Assembly: GCA_947630385.1 (NCBI GenBank)
Contig: CANRHG010000039.1
Coordinates: 1-12,064 of the forward strand
Origin: an uncultured Eubacteriaceae bacterium
Lineage (GTDB): Bacteria; Bacillota; Clostridia; Eubacteriales; Eubacteriaceae
Length of the DNA: 12,064 nucleotides
Direction: 5' to 3'
The notes below the pieces were generated by a model, which ran no database searches, was not told the DNA's origin, and worked only from the letters and a program-made list of their open reading frames with translations. Below, one piece after another: positions 1 through 7,300 of the stretch. Position 1 is the first letter of the stretch; the number at the start of each line of letters is the position of its first letter. A program made the position numbers and the translations under genes.

Positions 1-2
1 AA

Positions 3-1964
3 AAGTTTTTCGAAAAACACCGTACGCAAAAACGCATTACCGAACAGTTTCAAATTTTTTCCGTCTCATCTATAGGACTTGAAGATAGGGAGTGGGCCTA
101 CCGGAGCGCCGGAGCCCTTCTTTTTTATCTCGACCAAACCCAAAAAAGACAAATCGACCACCTTGGAAAACTCGATTATTTAGCGCTGGACGAGACGATG
201 AATCTGGATTCGGCCAGTATCCGTAATCTGGAACTTATTAGAACCATCCGTACGGGTAGTAAAAAGGGGAGCCTTCTTGGAGCGCTCGATAAGACCGTGA
301 CCGCGGCCGGTAGTCGGCTCCTGGTTTCGACGATCGAGTCGCCCCTTCTTAACGTAGAACAAATAAACGACCGCTTGGACCGCGTAGAAGAATTGTACGA
401 AGACGTTCAAAAACAGGAAGAAATCCGAGCAAAGTTTGAAAACATCTACGATCTTGAACGGATTTGCGCAAAGGTAAGTTTCGGTACGATCGTAGCGGCC
501 GACCTGTTATCGCTAAAACAGAGCATAAAAGCTTTTGGAGAGCTGACAGAACTTGTGACCCAATCGGAGCTTAAAAAGGTAAAAGAAGATCTGGAGTACG
601 CCGACCGCTTGGAGGATATCTATAAACTCATCGACGAGAGTTTAAACGAAGACCTCTCAGAAAAACATTCAGGGCGGATCTACCACTTTAAAAAAGGCTA
701 TAACGTACAACTGGATGAATACCGCAAAGCCCTTGAAGACGGGAATTCCTGGTTAGAAGAGCTGGCCGAAAAAGAACGCGAAGAAACCGGTATTAATCTT
801 TTAAAAGTAAAGTACAATAAGGTTTTCGGTTATTTCCTGGAAGTTCCTAAATCCAAGATCGACTTAGTTCCGAAACGTTACATTAGAAAACAAACCCTTG
901 TTAACGCGGAGCGTTACTTCACCCCGGAACTAAAGGAAATCGAAGAAAAAATAACCGCCGCGGAAGAAGGTTTTGAAACGTTAGAGAATCAGCTCTTTAG
1001 GGCGATCATCGAAGAAATCCGTAACAATATTTCCAGAATCCAAAAGGTCGCTAAGATCTGCGCCCGCCTGGATCTGGCCTGTTCGATGGCAAAAGTAGCC
1101 AAAGAAAACAATTACGTGCGTCCGGTGGTAAATAACGGTCGGGTCATTAAAGCCTGCGACGTACGTCATCCGGTCGTGGAGAATTTTGTCGGTTCTTCCT
1201 ATTTTATTCCGAACGACGTGAGTTTAGACGATGATGAACGGCTTATGTTAATCACCGGGCCGAACATGGCCGGGAAGTCGACCTACATCCGTCAAATCGC
1301 GCTGCTGGTGCTTTTGGCGCAAATCGGATCCTTTGTCCCGGCTTCCGAGGCTGAGATCGGGATCGTCGACCGGATCTTTACCCGCGTCGGGGCCTCCGAC
1401 GACCTGTCGACCGGCCAGAGCACGTTTATGGTGGAAATGAATGAAGTCAGTAATATCCTACAAAACGCGACCGAAAACAGTCTGGTCATCTTAGATGAAA
1501 TCGGTCGGGGGACCAGTACGTACGACGGGATCTCAATAGCCTGGGCCATCAGTGAGGCTCTGGCCAGACGAAACGTCAAGACCCTTTTTGCCACGCACTA
1601 CCACGAACTCACCGAGCTCGAAGAAAAGGAACCCGGGGTGGTTAATTACAGCATCGACGTAAACGAAACAAAACAGGGCGTGATTTTCCTGCGTAAAATA
1701 AAAAGGGGACGGGCCAATCAAAGCTACGGGATCGAAGTCGCTCGCCTGGCGGGCTTTCCCAGTAGCGTTCTAAAAAGAGCCCAGACGATCATGAGCGAAC
1801 TCGAGGAACGTAAGCCAAGAGATCAACAGATCACCTTTTTCCTGGAACGGGACGAACAACCGAAGGCCATGGCAAGACTGCGCGAAACCGATCCGGACGA
1901 GTTATCCCCCAAAGAGGCTCTCAAGCTGTTGTATGAACTTGTAGGACTCGCAAATGAAGATTAA
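3..1964 (+). CDS. mutS: DNA mismatch repair protein MutS (5'-truncated by window edge)
   Basis: MutS is the mismatch sensor: a dimeric ABC-family ATPase that clamps DNA at mispairs and recruits MutL. The frame is open from base 3, and ATG 198 is internal, because the codons before it encode conserved MutS core sequence (AGALLFYLDQTQ at 108-143). The window holds 653 residues; the family is about 850-870, so the mismatch-binding domain and most of the connector lie to the left. Visible parts are the lever/clamp helices, Walker A GPNMAGKST (1257-1283), the STGQSTFMVEM segment (about 1410-1442), Walker B ILDEIGRGT (about 1488) and ATHYHEL (about 1590). Near the C-terminus QITFF (1827-1841) resembles the sliding-clamp motif known in Bacillus MutS, followed by the usual terminal helices (DPDELSPKEALKLL). 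This pattern marks MutS1, not MutS2. It overlaps mutL by 11 bases, which implies translational coupling. Confidence 0.97.
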   Translation, partial: KFFEKHRTQKRITEQFQIFSVSSIGLEDREWAYRSAGALLFYLDQTQKRQIDHLGKLDYLALDETMNLDSASIRNLELIRTIRTGSKKGSLLGALDKTVTAAGSRLLVSTIESPLLNVEQINDRLDRVEELYEDVQKQEEIRAKFENIYDLERICAKVSFGTIVAADLLSLKQSIKAFGELTELVTQSELKKVKEDLEYADRLEDIYKLIDESLNEDLSEKHSGRIYHFKKGYNVQLDEYRKALEDGNSWLEELAEKEREETGINLLKVKYNKVFGYFLEVPKSKIDLVPKRYIRKQTLVNAERYFTPELKEIEEKITAAEEGFETLENQLFRAIIEEIRNNISRIQKVAKICARLDLACSMAKVAKENNYVRPVVNNGRVIKACDVRHPVVENFVGSSYFIPNDVSLDDDERLMLITGPNMAGKSTYIRQIALLVLLAQIGSFVPASEAEIGIVDRIFTRVGASDDLSTGQSTFMVEMNEVSNILQNATENSLVILDEIGRGTSTYDGISIAWAISEALARRNVKTLFATHYHELTELEEKEPGVVNYSIDVNETKQGVIFLRKIKRGRANQSYGIEVARLAGFPSSVLKRAQTIMSELEERKPRDQQITFFLERDEQPKAMARLRETDPDELSPKEALKLLYELVGLANED

Positions 1965-3690
1965 AGTCTTAAATCAGGATACGATCAATAAAATCGCGGC
2001 CGGGGAGGTGATCATCCGTCCGGCCTCGGTCGTCAAGGAACTCGTTGAAAACGCGATTGACGCCGGAAGTAAGACCATCCGTATCGAAGTGATCGACGGC
2101 GGGAAAAAGAGCATCCGGGTCGTCGATGATGGGGTCGGGATCGCTTATAACGAGATCCCACTGGCCTTTAAGAGGCACGCGACGTCAAAGATCAGTTTCT
2201 TGGAAGACCTCGACCGGCTCTCCACGATGGGTTTTCGCGGGGAGGCTCTATCCAGCATTGCCGCCGTCGCGGACGTGCGAATCAGTACCCGTTATAACGA
2301 AGAGGAACTGGGGAGCGAGAGCCGGTTTAAAGACGGTCTCTTAAAAGAGCGTAAAGTTATACCCTTTAATAAGGGGACGGATTTAGTCGTAGAAGATCTC
2401 TTTAAGGAAATTCCGGCTCGTTTTAAATTCCTAAAAAAACAGGATACCGAAGAGCGCCACATCCGCGACGCCCTCTCCAAGATCGCGCTGGCCCATCCGG
2501 ATATCGACTTCACCTACGTCAGCAACGATAGAAAACGTTTTCAGACCTCAGGGCGCGACGATTTAAAGCAGACGGCCTACGAAATTTACGGGCCTTCCTT
2601 TACCGAGCACCTGCACGAGTTTTCCTACGAAAACGCGCCGCTAAAGATTTACGGGCTTATCGGGGATTTGGAGGCCCGCAGAAACAACCGAAACAATCAG
2701 ATCTTTTTTATCAACGGCCGTTACGTGAACTCAAAATTCTTTAGCGAGCTCTTTGAAGAACAGTGGCAGGGTCTGCTTATGAAACATCAGTATCCCAGCG
2801 GGGTTATTTTTATCGAACTTCCGCCGAGCATGCTCGACTTTAACATCCATCCGCAAAAGACCGAGATTCGGATCTTAAACAAAAGCCTAGTCGGAATCTT
2901 GTTTAAACAAAGCATAAGCCAAACCCTAAAGGATCTCGACCTGATCCCACAGATAAGTTTTCAAGAAGAGGAAGAAACGATAGATGAAATTCAAGACGCC
3001 CCACCCGAGCCTAAATTTGAGCCGAAGCAGCGCAGCTTTATTGAAAGAAAAGTTCTGCCGGAAATCGTACCGGCTCAGACAAACACGATAAATGAAAAAC
3101 CTAAAAAGAATTTTACGCTTGAAGGTAAAGACTTAATAGGGATCTTGTTTAAAACCTACATCGTCCTTGAAGAAGACGATTCCCTTTTTTTGATCGACCA
3201 GCACGCGGCGCACGAAGCCGTAAAATTCGAGGCGTTAAAAGACCATTTTAACTCAAACCGGCCGCTGGCCTCCCAGTTTTTACTGATCCCCAAAGAAGTA
3301 CCCGCGACTTCCGTAGATATCGAAGCTTTCTTAAAGCATCAAGATGAGCTGGAAGCCTTGGGCTTTTCGGCCGATACAGACGACGAAAAACTTTACGTAA
3401 AGTCGGTCCCGATCCTGTTTCGCGACCCGGAAGATCCGGATTTGATCTTAGATTTTATCCACTTCTTAGACGGGGATGGTCCAAAACCGGATCCGGAACT
3501 TTTTAGACTGGCCCAAGCGGCCTGTAAAAGCGCGGTCAAAGGCGGCGATAAGCTGAGCAGTCCGGAAGTCTTTGAGCTGCTTGAAGCGCTGGAGCGTTTA
3601 AACAACCCTTACACCTGTCCACACGGACGGCCGATCATTCTCGAACACCGGAAAAATGAACTGGAAAAAGCTTTTAAACGTATCGTCTGA
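1954..3690 (+). CDS. mutL: DNA mismatch repair endonuclease MutL
   Basis: MutL links mismatch-bound MutS to strand incision. The 578 residues start with a GHKL ATPase domain: KELVENAIDAGS with catalytic Glu29 and Asn33, DDGVGI, RHATSKI and GFRGEALSSIA. A charged linker spans about residues 330-385. The C-terminal domain carries the metal-dependent endonuclease motif DQHA-X2-E-X4-E at residues 415-426, the AACKSAV motif and CPHG at 555-558, so the nicking activity looks intact. QFLLIP at 441-446 lies where Bacillus MutL has its sliding-clamp-binding motif. This is the type used by bacteria that lack MutH and Dam-directed strand choice. ATG 1954 sits inside the end of mutS, with an AGGA-like weak ribosome site about 8-10 bases upstream. 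The 3' end overlaps miaA by 35 bases. Confidence 0.97.
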   Translation: MKIKVLNQDTINKIAAGEVIIRPASVVKELVENAIDAGSKTIRIEVIDGGKKSIRVVDDGVGIAYNEIPLAFKRHATSKISFLEDLDRLSTMGFRGEALSSIAAVADVRISTRYNEEELGSESRFKDGLLKERKVIPFNKGTDLVVEDLFKEIPARFKFLKKQDTEERHIRDALSKIALAHPDIDFTYVSNDRKRFQTSGRDDLKQTAYEIYGPSFTEHLHEFSYENAPLKIYGLIGDLEARRNNRNNQIFFINGRYVNSKFFSELFEEQWQGLLMKHQYPSGVIFIELPPSMLDFNIHPQKTEIRILNKSLVGILFKQSISQTLKDLDLIPQISFQEEEETIDEIQDAPPEPKFEPKQRSFIERKVLPEIVPAQTNTINEKPKKNFTLEGKDLIGILFKTYIVLEEDDSLFLIDQHAAHEAVKFEALKDHFNSNRPLASQFLLIPKEVPATSVDIEAFLKHQDELEALGFSADTDDEKLYVKSVPILFRDPEDPDLILDFIHFLDGDGPKPDPELFRLAQAACKSAVKGGDKLSSPEVFELLEALERLNNPYTCPHGRPIILEHRKNELEKAFKRIV

Positions 3691-4558
3691 TGCCGTCCCG
3701 TTTATCGTCGGTCCAACCGCGAGCGGAAAGACGGAAATGGCCATCGAACTGGCTGAGGAAATCGGCGGTGAGATCGTCTCGGCCGATTCGATGCAGATCT
3801 ATAAAGAGATGGATATCGGAACGGCTAAGCCGACCGTAGAAGAACGCGGCCGCGTCCCACACCACCTGATCGACTTCATATCCCCCGATACTTCGTATTC
3901 GGTCGCGCAGTTTAAGGAAGACGCGGATAAAAAAATAAAAGAAATAAGACAGCGGGGGAAGATCCCGATCGTCTGCGGCGGTACGGGGCTTTATATCAAC
4001 GCCCTAAGCCTGCCTTACGGATTTAATCCCGAAAGCACCGATCTTAAGGTCCGAGAAGACCTTGAAGAACGCGCAAAGAGCGTGGAAGGTAGGGACGAGC
4101 TTTACAATCTACTTAAAACGGTTGACCCGAAAAGCGCACTTAAGATCCATCCAAACAATATAAAAAGGGTCATACGGGCGCTCGAAATTTACCTTTCGAC
4201 CGGAAAGACAAAGTCCGAGCTCGACGAAGAAAACAAAAAAATCGACCTTGGTTATACGCCGGTTCTTTTCATGCCGGACTGGCCAAGGGAAGTTTTGTAC
4301 GACCGGATCAATAGAAGGGTCGATAAGATGATGGAAGAAGGCCTGCTTGATGAAGTACGCGCTTTATATAATAAGTACGATCCGAACCTAACGAGCCTTC
4401 AGGCTCTGGGCTATAAAGAATTTTACGACTATTTAAACGGAAAAGAGGACTTAGATACGGCCGTAAGCAATCTAAAACGGGATACCCGTCACTTCGCCAA
4501 GCGCCAACTGACCTGGTTTCGAAGAGACGAAAGAATAAAAAAGTTAAAAGCGAATTAA
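3656..4558 (+). CDS. miaA: tRNA dimethylallyltransferase MiaA
   Basis: MiaA transfers a dimethylallyl group from DMAPP to N6 of adenosine 37 in tRNAs reading UNN codons. At 300 residues it is a normal length. Visible motifs are the P-loop GPTASGKT (residues 19-26), SADSMQIY with the catalytic-type Asp44, DIGTAKPT (53-60), VPHHLID (67-73), CGGTGLYI (about 107-114), RVIRALEIY, RINRRVDKMMEEGLLDEV, ALGYKE, and the C-terminal DTRHFAKRQLTWFRRD (276-291). The P-loop is about 8-10 residues further in than in many homologues, but no other ATG, GTG or TTG is in frame before it. ATG 3656 is therefore the only standard start, and it lies within the last 35 bases of mutL. miaA directly after mutSL is a conserved arrangement in Bacillota. 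Confidence 0.96.
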   Translation: MNWKKLLNVSSDAVPFIVGPTASGKTEMAIELAEEIGGEIVSADSMQIYKEMDIGTAKPTVEERGRVPHHLIDFISPDTSYSVAQFKEDADKKIKEIRQRGKIPIVCGGTGLYINALSLPYGFNPESTDLKVREDLEERAKSVEGRDELYNLLKTVDPKSALKIHPNNIKRVIRALEIYLSTGKTKSELDEENKKIDLGYTPVLFMPDWPREVLYDRINRRVDKMMEEGLLDEVRALYNKYDPNLTSLQALGYKEFYDYLNGKEDLDTAVSNLKRDTRHFAKRQLTWFRRDERIKKLKAN

Positions 4559-4575
4559 GTGGGTACAAATGTAAC

Positions 4576-4580
4576 GAGGA
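4576..4580 (+). promoter_or_regulatory. Ribosome binding site that sets the msrA start
   Basis: GAGGA lies 5 bases before ATG 4586. The alternative GTG at 4559, directly after the miaA stop, has no such site and would add nine residues unlike known MsrA N-termini. This supports the ATG. Confidence 0.7.
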
Positions 4581-4585
4581 TACTT

Positions 4586-5077
4586 ATGAATTTACAAAAA
4601 ATAGTACTCGCAGGTGGATGTTTTTGGGGTGTTGAACGCTACTTCCAGACCTTAAAAGGCGTTGTAGACACGGAAGTCGGCTACGCGAACAGCCGTATGG
4701 AAAATCCAAGCTACGAAGCGGTATGTACCGGATTTACCGACGCGGCCGAAGCCGTGGAAATCACTTTTAATCCCGAGATCATTTCCCTTAAGACGATATT
4801 AGACCATTATATGAAGATCATTGATCCATACAGTTTAAACAAACAGGGAAATGACGTCGGTACACAGTACCGAACCGGGATTTACTATACCTCAGAAAAA
4901 GAGTTGCCGGTCATCAAAGAAGTCCTGCAAAAAGAAGTAGAAAAAACCGGCAAGAAGTTACGTATAGAAGTTTTACCTTTGGCTAATTTTTACAAAGCCG
5001 AAGAATACCATCAGGATTACCTGAAGAAGAACCCTTACGGTTATTGTCATATACCCATACCGCCCGATGAAGTTTAA
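4586..5077 (+). CDS. msrA: Peptide methionine (S)-S-oxide reductase MsrA
   Basis: MsrA reduces methionine-S-sulfoxide in proteins and as free amino acid in the cytosol, using thioredoxin-type reductants. The 163 residues carry the catalytic GGCFWG with nucleophile Cys12. VGYANSRMENPSYEAVCTG, GNDVGTQYRTGIYY (substrate-pocket Asp) and AEEYHQDYLKKNPYGYCHI follow. The usual TGHAEAV block reads TDAAEAV: the conserved Glu is kept and the His is lost. Cys154 in GYC is the likely resolving cysteine, equivalent to E. coli Cys198; there is no counterpart of E. coli Cys206. No MsrB domain is fused. The gene starts 27 bases after miaA and is the last cistron before a terminator. A GTG start at 4559 is possible but less likely. 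Confidence 0.94.
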   Translation: MNLQKIVLAGGCFWGVERYFQTLKGVVDTEVGYANSRMENPSYEAVCTGFTDAAEAVEITFNPEIISLKTILDHYMKIIDPYSLNKQGNDVGTQYRTGIYYTSEKELPVIKEVLQKEVEKTGKKLRIEVLPLANFYKAEEYHQDYLKKNPYGYCHIPIPPDEV

Positions 5078-5102
5078 GCTGCCCTAGACGCAGCTTTTTT
5101 TT
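5076..5102 (+). terminator. Intrinsic terminator closing the mutS-mutL-miaA-msrA unit
   Basis: A 7-bp stem AAGCTGC/GCAGCTT (5076-5082 with 5090-5096) and a 7-base loop (5083-5089) are followed by a run of eight T (5095-5102). The stem begins within the msrA stop codon. The T-run ends exactly one base before the ATG of the next gene. Confidence 0.85.
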
Positions 5103-6341
5103 ATGGACATCAATCCTAAAATATCAAGTCTCGTCGACGAAAGTGAAAAAAAGGTCGAGGACGTTTTTAAAAAAATCGACAAAGACGCCGAGTACCACCA
5201 GTTCCGGGTGATTAGAGCCATGCAAAACGCGGGCCTTTCCGAGCGCCACTTTTTACCGTCCAGCGGTTATGGCTACAGCGATCCCGGAAGGGAGGTCTTA
5301 GAGGCCATTTTCTCAGACCTTTTTCATACCGGTAACAGCCTCGTAAGGCCCCACATCTCTTCGGGAACGCACGCCATCGCCTGTGCTCTCTACGGGAATC
5401 TAAGGCCCGGGGACGAGCTCCTAAGTATCACCGGAGATCCGTACGAGACCGTCCTCAGTTTTATCGGTGACACGCGACACAACGGCAAAGGGACCCTGGC
5501 GGATTACGGCGTAAGTTTTAAAAAGATCGATTTAGTCGGAAATCACATAAACGAAGACGAAGTCTTAAAGAAGATCACCCCTAAGACAAAAATGGTGTAT
5601 CTTCAGCGCTCCTGCGGTTATCATTACCGTAGGCCGTTGGACTTTGAGGAAGTCCGGAGCATAACCAAAAAAGTCAGGGAAGTAAATCCGGATACCGTCT
5701 TTTTTCTGGACAACTGTTACGGCGAATTTATCGGACGGACCGAGCCGGCCGATTACGGCATCGATTTACTGGCGGGCTCGCTCATTAAAAATCCCGGCGG
5801 AGGGCTTGCCCCGACCGGGGGTTATATTACCGGAAGAGAGGATCTGATCACAAACGCCGGAAGCCGGCTTTCGGCTCCGGGTGTTGAGATCGAGACCGGC
5901 GCGACGCTGGGCTTTAGCAAGACCGCGCTCCAGGGCTTGTTCCTGGCACCGGTCACGACCGCAAACGCACTCAAATCGGCCGTCCTGGCCGCCCAGGTTT
6001 TTTCGGATCTGGGCTACGAGGTCTCTCCCGGGCCCAAAGACGACCGGTCGGACCTGATCCAGATCATTAAGTTAAACGATAAGCAAAAGGTCATCGACTT
6101 TTGCCGGGCCATTCAAAGCGCCGCCCCGGTCGACGCCCACGTCGTTCCAGAACCCTGGCCGATGCCCGGCTATAAGGACGAGGTGATCATGGCCGCCGGC
6201 GCTTTTATCCAGGGCAGCTCGATCGAACTTTCGGCCGACGCGCCGATACGTGAGCCTTACAACGTCTACTTTCAGGGAGGCCTTACCTACCCACACGGAA
6301 AGTATGGTGTTTTGTTGGCGGCTCAAGTAATTGAGAGGTAA
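5103..6341 (+). CDS. PLP-dependent YnbB / 'aluminium resistance' family protein (methionine gamma-lyase-like fold)
   Basis: The 412-residue protein is of the fold-type I PLP family often annotated as aluminium resistance protein or Met_gamma_lyase (PF06838), related to B. subtilis YnbB. The true substrate is not established for this family. Visible motifs are SSGYGYSDPGREVLE near residue 53, RPHISSGTHAIACALYG, LRPGDELLSITGDPYE, LQRSCGYHYRRPL, FLDNCYGEFIG and GSLIKNPGGGLAPTGGYI, where Lys229 is the expected PLP Schiff-base lysine. Length is normal for the family. A stop at 5085 in frame bars any earlier start, and the next ATG (5220) would remove conserved N-terminal helix, so ATG 5103 is kept although it has no Shine-Dalgarno and directly follows a terminator T-run. 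Members commonly lie just downstream of miaA (with hfq) in Bacillota. Only 3 bases separate it from the next gene. Confidence 0.92.
   Translation: MDINPKISSLVDESEKKVEDVFKKIDKDAEYHQFRVIRAMQNAGLSERHFLPSSGYGYSDPGREVLEAIFSDLFHTGNSLVRPHISSGTHAIACALYGNLRPGDELLSITGDPYETVLSFIGDTRHNGKGTLADYGVSFKKIDLVGNHINEDEVLKKITPKTKMVYLQRSCGYHYRRPLDFEEVRSITKKVREVNPDTVFFLDNCYGEFIGRTEPADYGIDLLAGSLIKNPGGGLAPTGGYITGREDLITNAGSRLSAPGVEIETGATLGFSKTALQGLFLAPVTTANALKSAVLAAQVFSDLGYEVSPGPKDDRSDLIQIIKLNDKQKVIDFCRAIQSAAPVDAHVVPEPWPMPGYKDEVIMAAGAFIQGSSIELSADAPIREPYNVYFQGGLTYPHGKYGVLLAAQVIER
6333..6338 (+). promoter_or_regulatory. Ribosome binding site for the DUF896-methyltransferase gene
   Basis: GAGAGG lies 6 bases before ATG 6345, inside the last codons of the upstream gene. 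It is the clearest Shine-Dalgarno sequence here and supports translation starting at the DUF896 end of the fused frame. Confidence 0.65.
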
Positions 6342-6344
6342 ATA

Positions 6345-7238
6345 ATGATAGATAAGGAAAAAATACAGCGCATCAACGAGCTTTCGAAAAAAAGCAAGGC
6401 CGAAGGTCTAACGGATGAAGAAAAAAGGGAGCAAAAAGCCTTACGTGACGAGTATATCCGTTCGGTCCGAGAAAACCTGCGTTCCCAACTCGATACGATC
6501 AAAGTCGTAGATCCCAACGAGATTGGGACCTTTAATCCACAGGCCCAGGAAAAACTGGAAGACCAGTCGCAAAAATTAAAGGACGAGATCAAAAGCCAAA
6601 ACGCAAACGACGAAAGGCTCGCGGTCACCTTAAGGGGAAATCCGGCCAACCCGATCGGGGAAGACGGGCTAAAGATGCTAGAGCGCATGAACGAAAGCCA
6701 CAAGCCCTTGGTCGACTGGGCACTGGATGGTCTGGTCATAAAAGTGCCTAAGACCATACTGGATATCGGTTGCGGCGGGGGAGCCACGATCGCCAATCTC
6801 AACCGGCGTTTTCCACTGGCTACGATCTACGGGATCGACATCTCACCGGTCGCGATCGAAAAGAGCATCGAAGAAAATAAGGAACTGGTCTTAGAAGATA
6901 AAGTCCGTATCACCGAAGGTTCGGTCCTTGATCTTCCGTACGGCAGCGGCTTTTTTGACCTGGTCGTCTCCGTGGAGTCCTACTTTTTCTGGGAAGATTT
7001 CAAGAAGGCCTTGGAGCAGATCTACCGCGTTCTAAACCGTGGGGGAACCGTCATGCTAATCGCCGAAGCCTACAAGGGAAAGATGAATCCCATCACGGAG
7101 TACCTTCAGGACGAACTGAACCTGCGCCTTTTGAGCCCGGACGAATTAAGAGCCTTTTTTACCGAAGTCGGTTTTAAGGACATTTTCGTTCAGACCAAAG
7201 AGGATCAGTCGTGGATGTACATCAAAGCGCAAAAATAA
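6345..7238 (+). CDS. DUF896 (YnzC-like) domain fused to class I SAM-dependent methyltransferase
   Basis: The 297-residue protein has two parts. Residues 1 to about 73 match the small YnzC/UPF0291 (DUF896) family, a two-helix domain normally a free protein of about 75 residues: KIQRINELSKKSK, LTDEEKREQKALRDEYI, and IKVVDP just before the end. A polar linker (about 74-95) follows. From about residue 98 (RGNPANPIGEDGLKMLERMN) it reads as a class I methyltransferase of a type common in clostridia: ILDIGCGGG (138-146, SAM loop), YGIDIS with acidic Asp165, EGSVLDLPY (191-199), FFDLVVSVES (203-212) and RVLNRGG. The methyl acceptor is unknown. No in-frame ATG, GTG or TTG occurs in the linker from which the methyltransferase could start separately, and no frame disruption is seen. 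It follows the PLP gene by 3 bases and ends in a terminator. I am sure of both domains; the combined function is open. Confidence 0.88.
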   Translation: MIDKEKIQRINELSKKSKAEGLTDEEKREQKALRDEYIRSVRENLRSQLDTIKVVDPNEIGTFNPQAQEKLEDQSQKLKDEIKSQNANDERLAVTLRGNPANPIGEDGLKMLERMNESHKPLVDWALDGLVIKVPKTILDIGCGGGATIANLNRRFPLATIYGIDISPVAIEKSIEENKELVLEDKVRITEGSVLDLPYGSGFFDLVVSVESYFFWEDFKKALEQIYRVLNRGGTVMLIAEAYKGKMNPITEYLQDELNLRLLSPDELRAFFTEVGFKDIFVQTKEDQSWMYIKAQK

Positions 7239-7260
7239 GCCGGTTTAGCCGGCTTTTTTT
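7237..7260 (+). terminator. Intrinsic terminator after the methyltransferase fusion
   Basis: A 7-bp stem AAGCCGG/CCGGCTT (7237-7243 with 7249-7255) and a 5-base loop are followed by seven T (7254-7260). The stem starts within the stop codon. An A-run before the stem means it could also stop transcripts coming from the other strand. Confidence 0.87.
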
Positions 7261-7269
7261 CAATCAACT

Positions 7270-7290
7270 ACCCACCTAAAGAAAGTGGGT
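7270..7290 (+). other. Second hairpin in the leader of the S41 peptidase gene
   Basis: ACCCAC (7270-7275) pairs with GTGGGT (7285-7290) around a 9-base loop, followed by only TTT (four T counting the last stem base). It could be a weak tandem terminator, or a 5' leader structure if a promoter lies in the 50-base gap. The function is not determined by the sequence. Confidence 0.45.
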
Positions 7291-7300
7291 TTTCGCGCTT

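Noticed and set aside
198..1964. ATG 198 as the real start of mutS
   Set aside because: The same frame stays open to base 3 and the upstream codons encode conserved MutS core sequence, so the gene is cut by the window edge.
4559..4585. GTG 4559 as the msrA start
   Set aside because: It has no ribosome site and adds nine non-conserved residues; ATG 4586 has GAGGA 5 bases upstream.
5044..5072. Promoter for the PLP gene with TTGTCA (5044-5049) as -35
   Set aside because: The -35 is good, but no hexamer 16-18 bases downstream matches a -10 box better than 3 of 6.
6323..6802. 159-codon open frame on the minus strand
   Set aside because: It lies opposite the DUF896-methyltransferase gene, which has clear family motifs; the antisense translation is Ser/Leu-rich with no recognisable domain.
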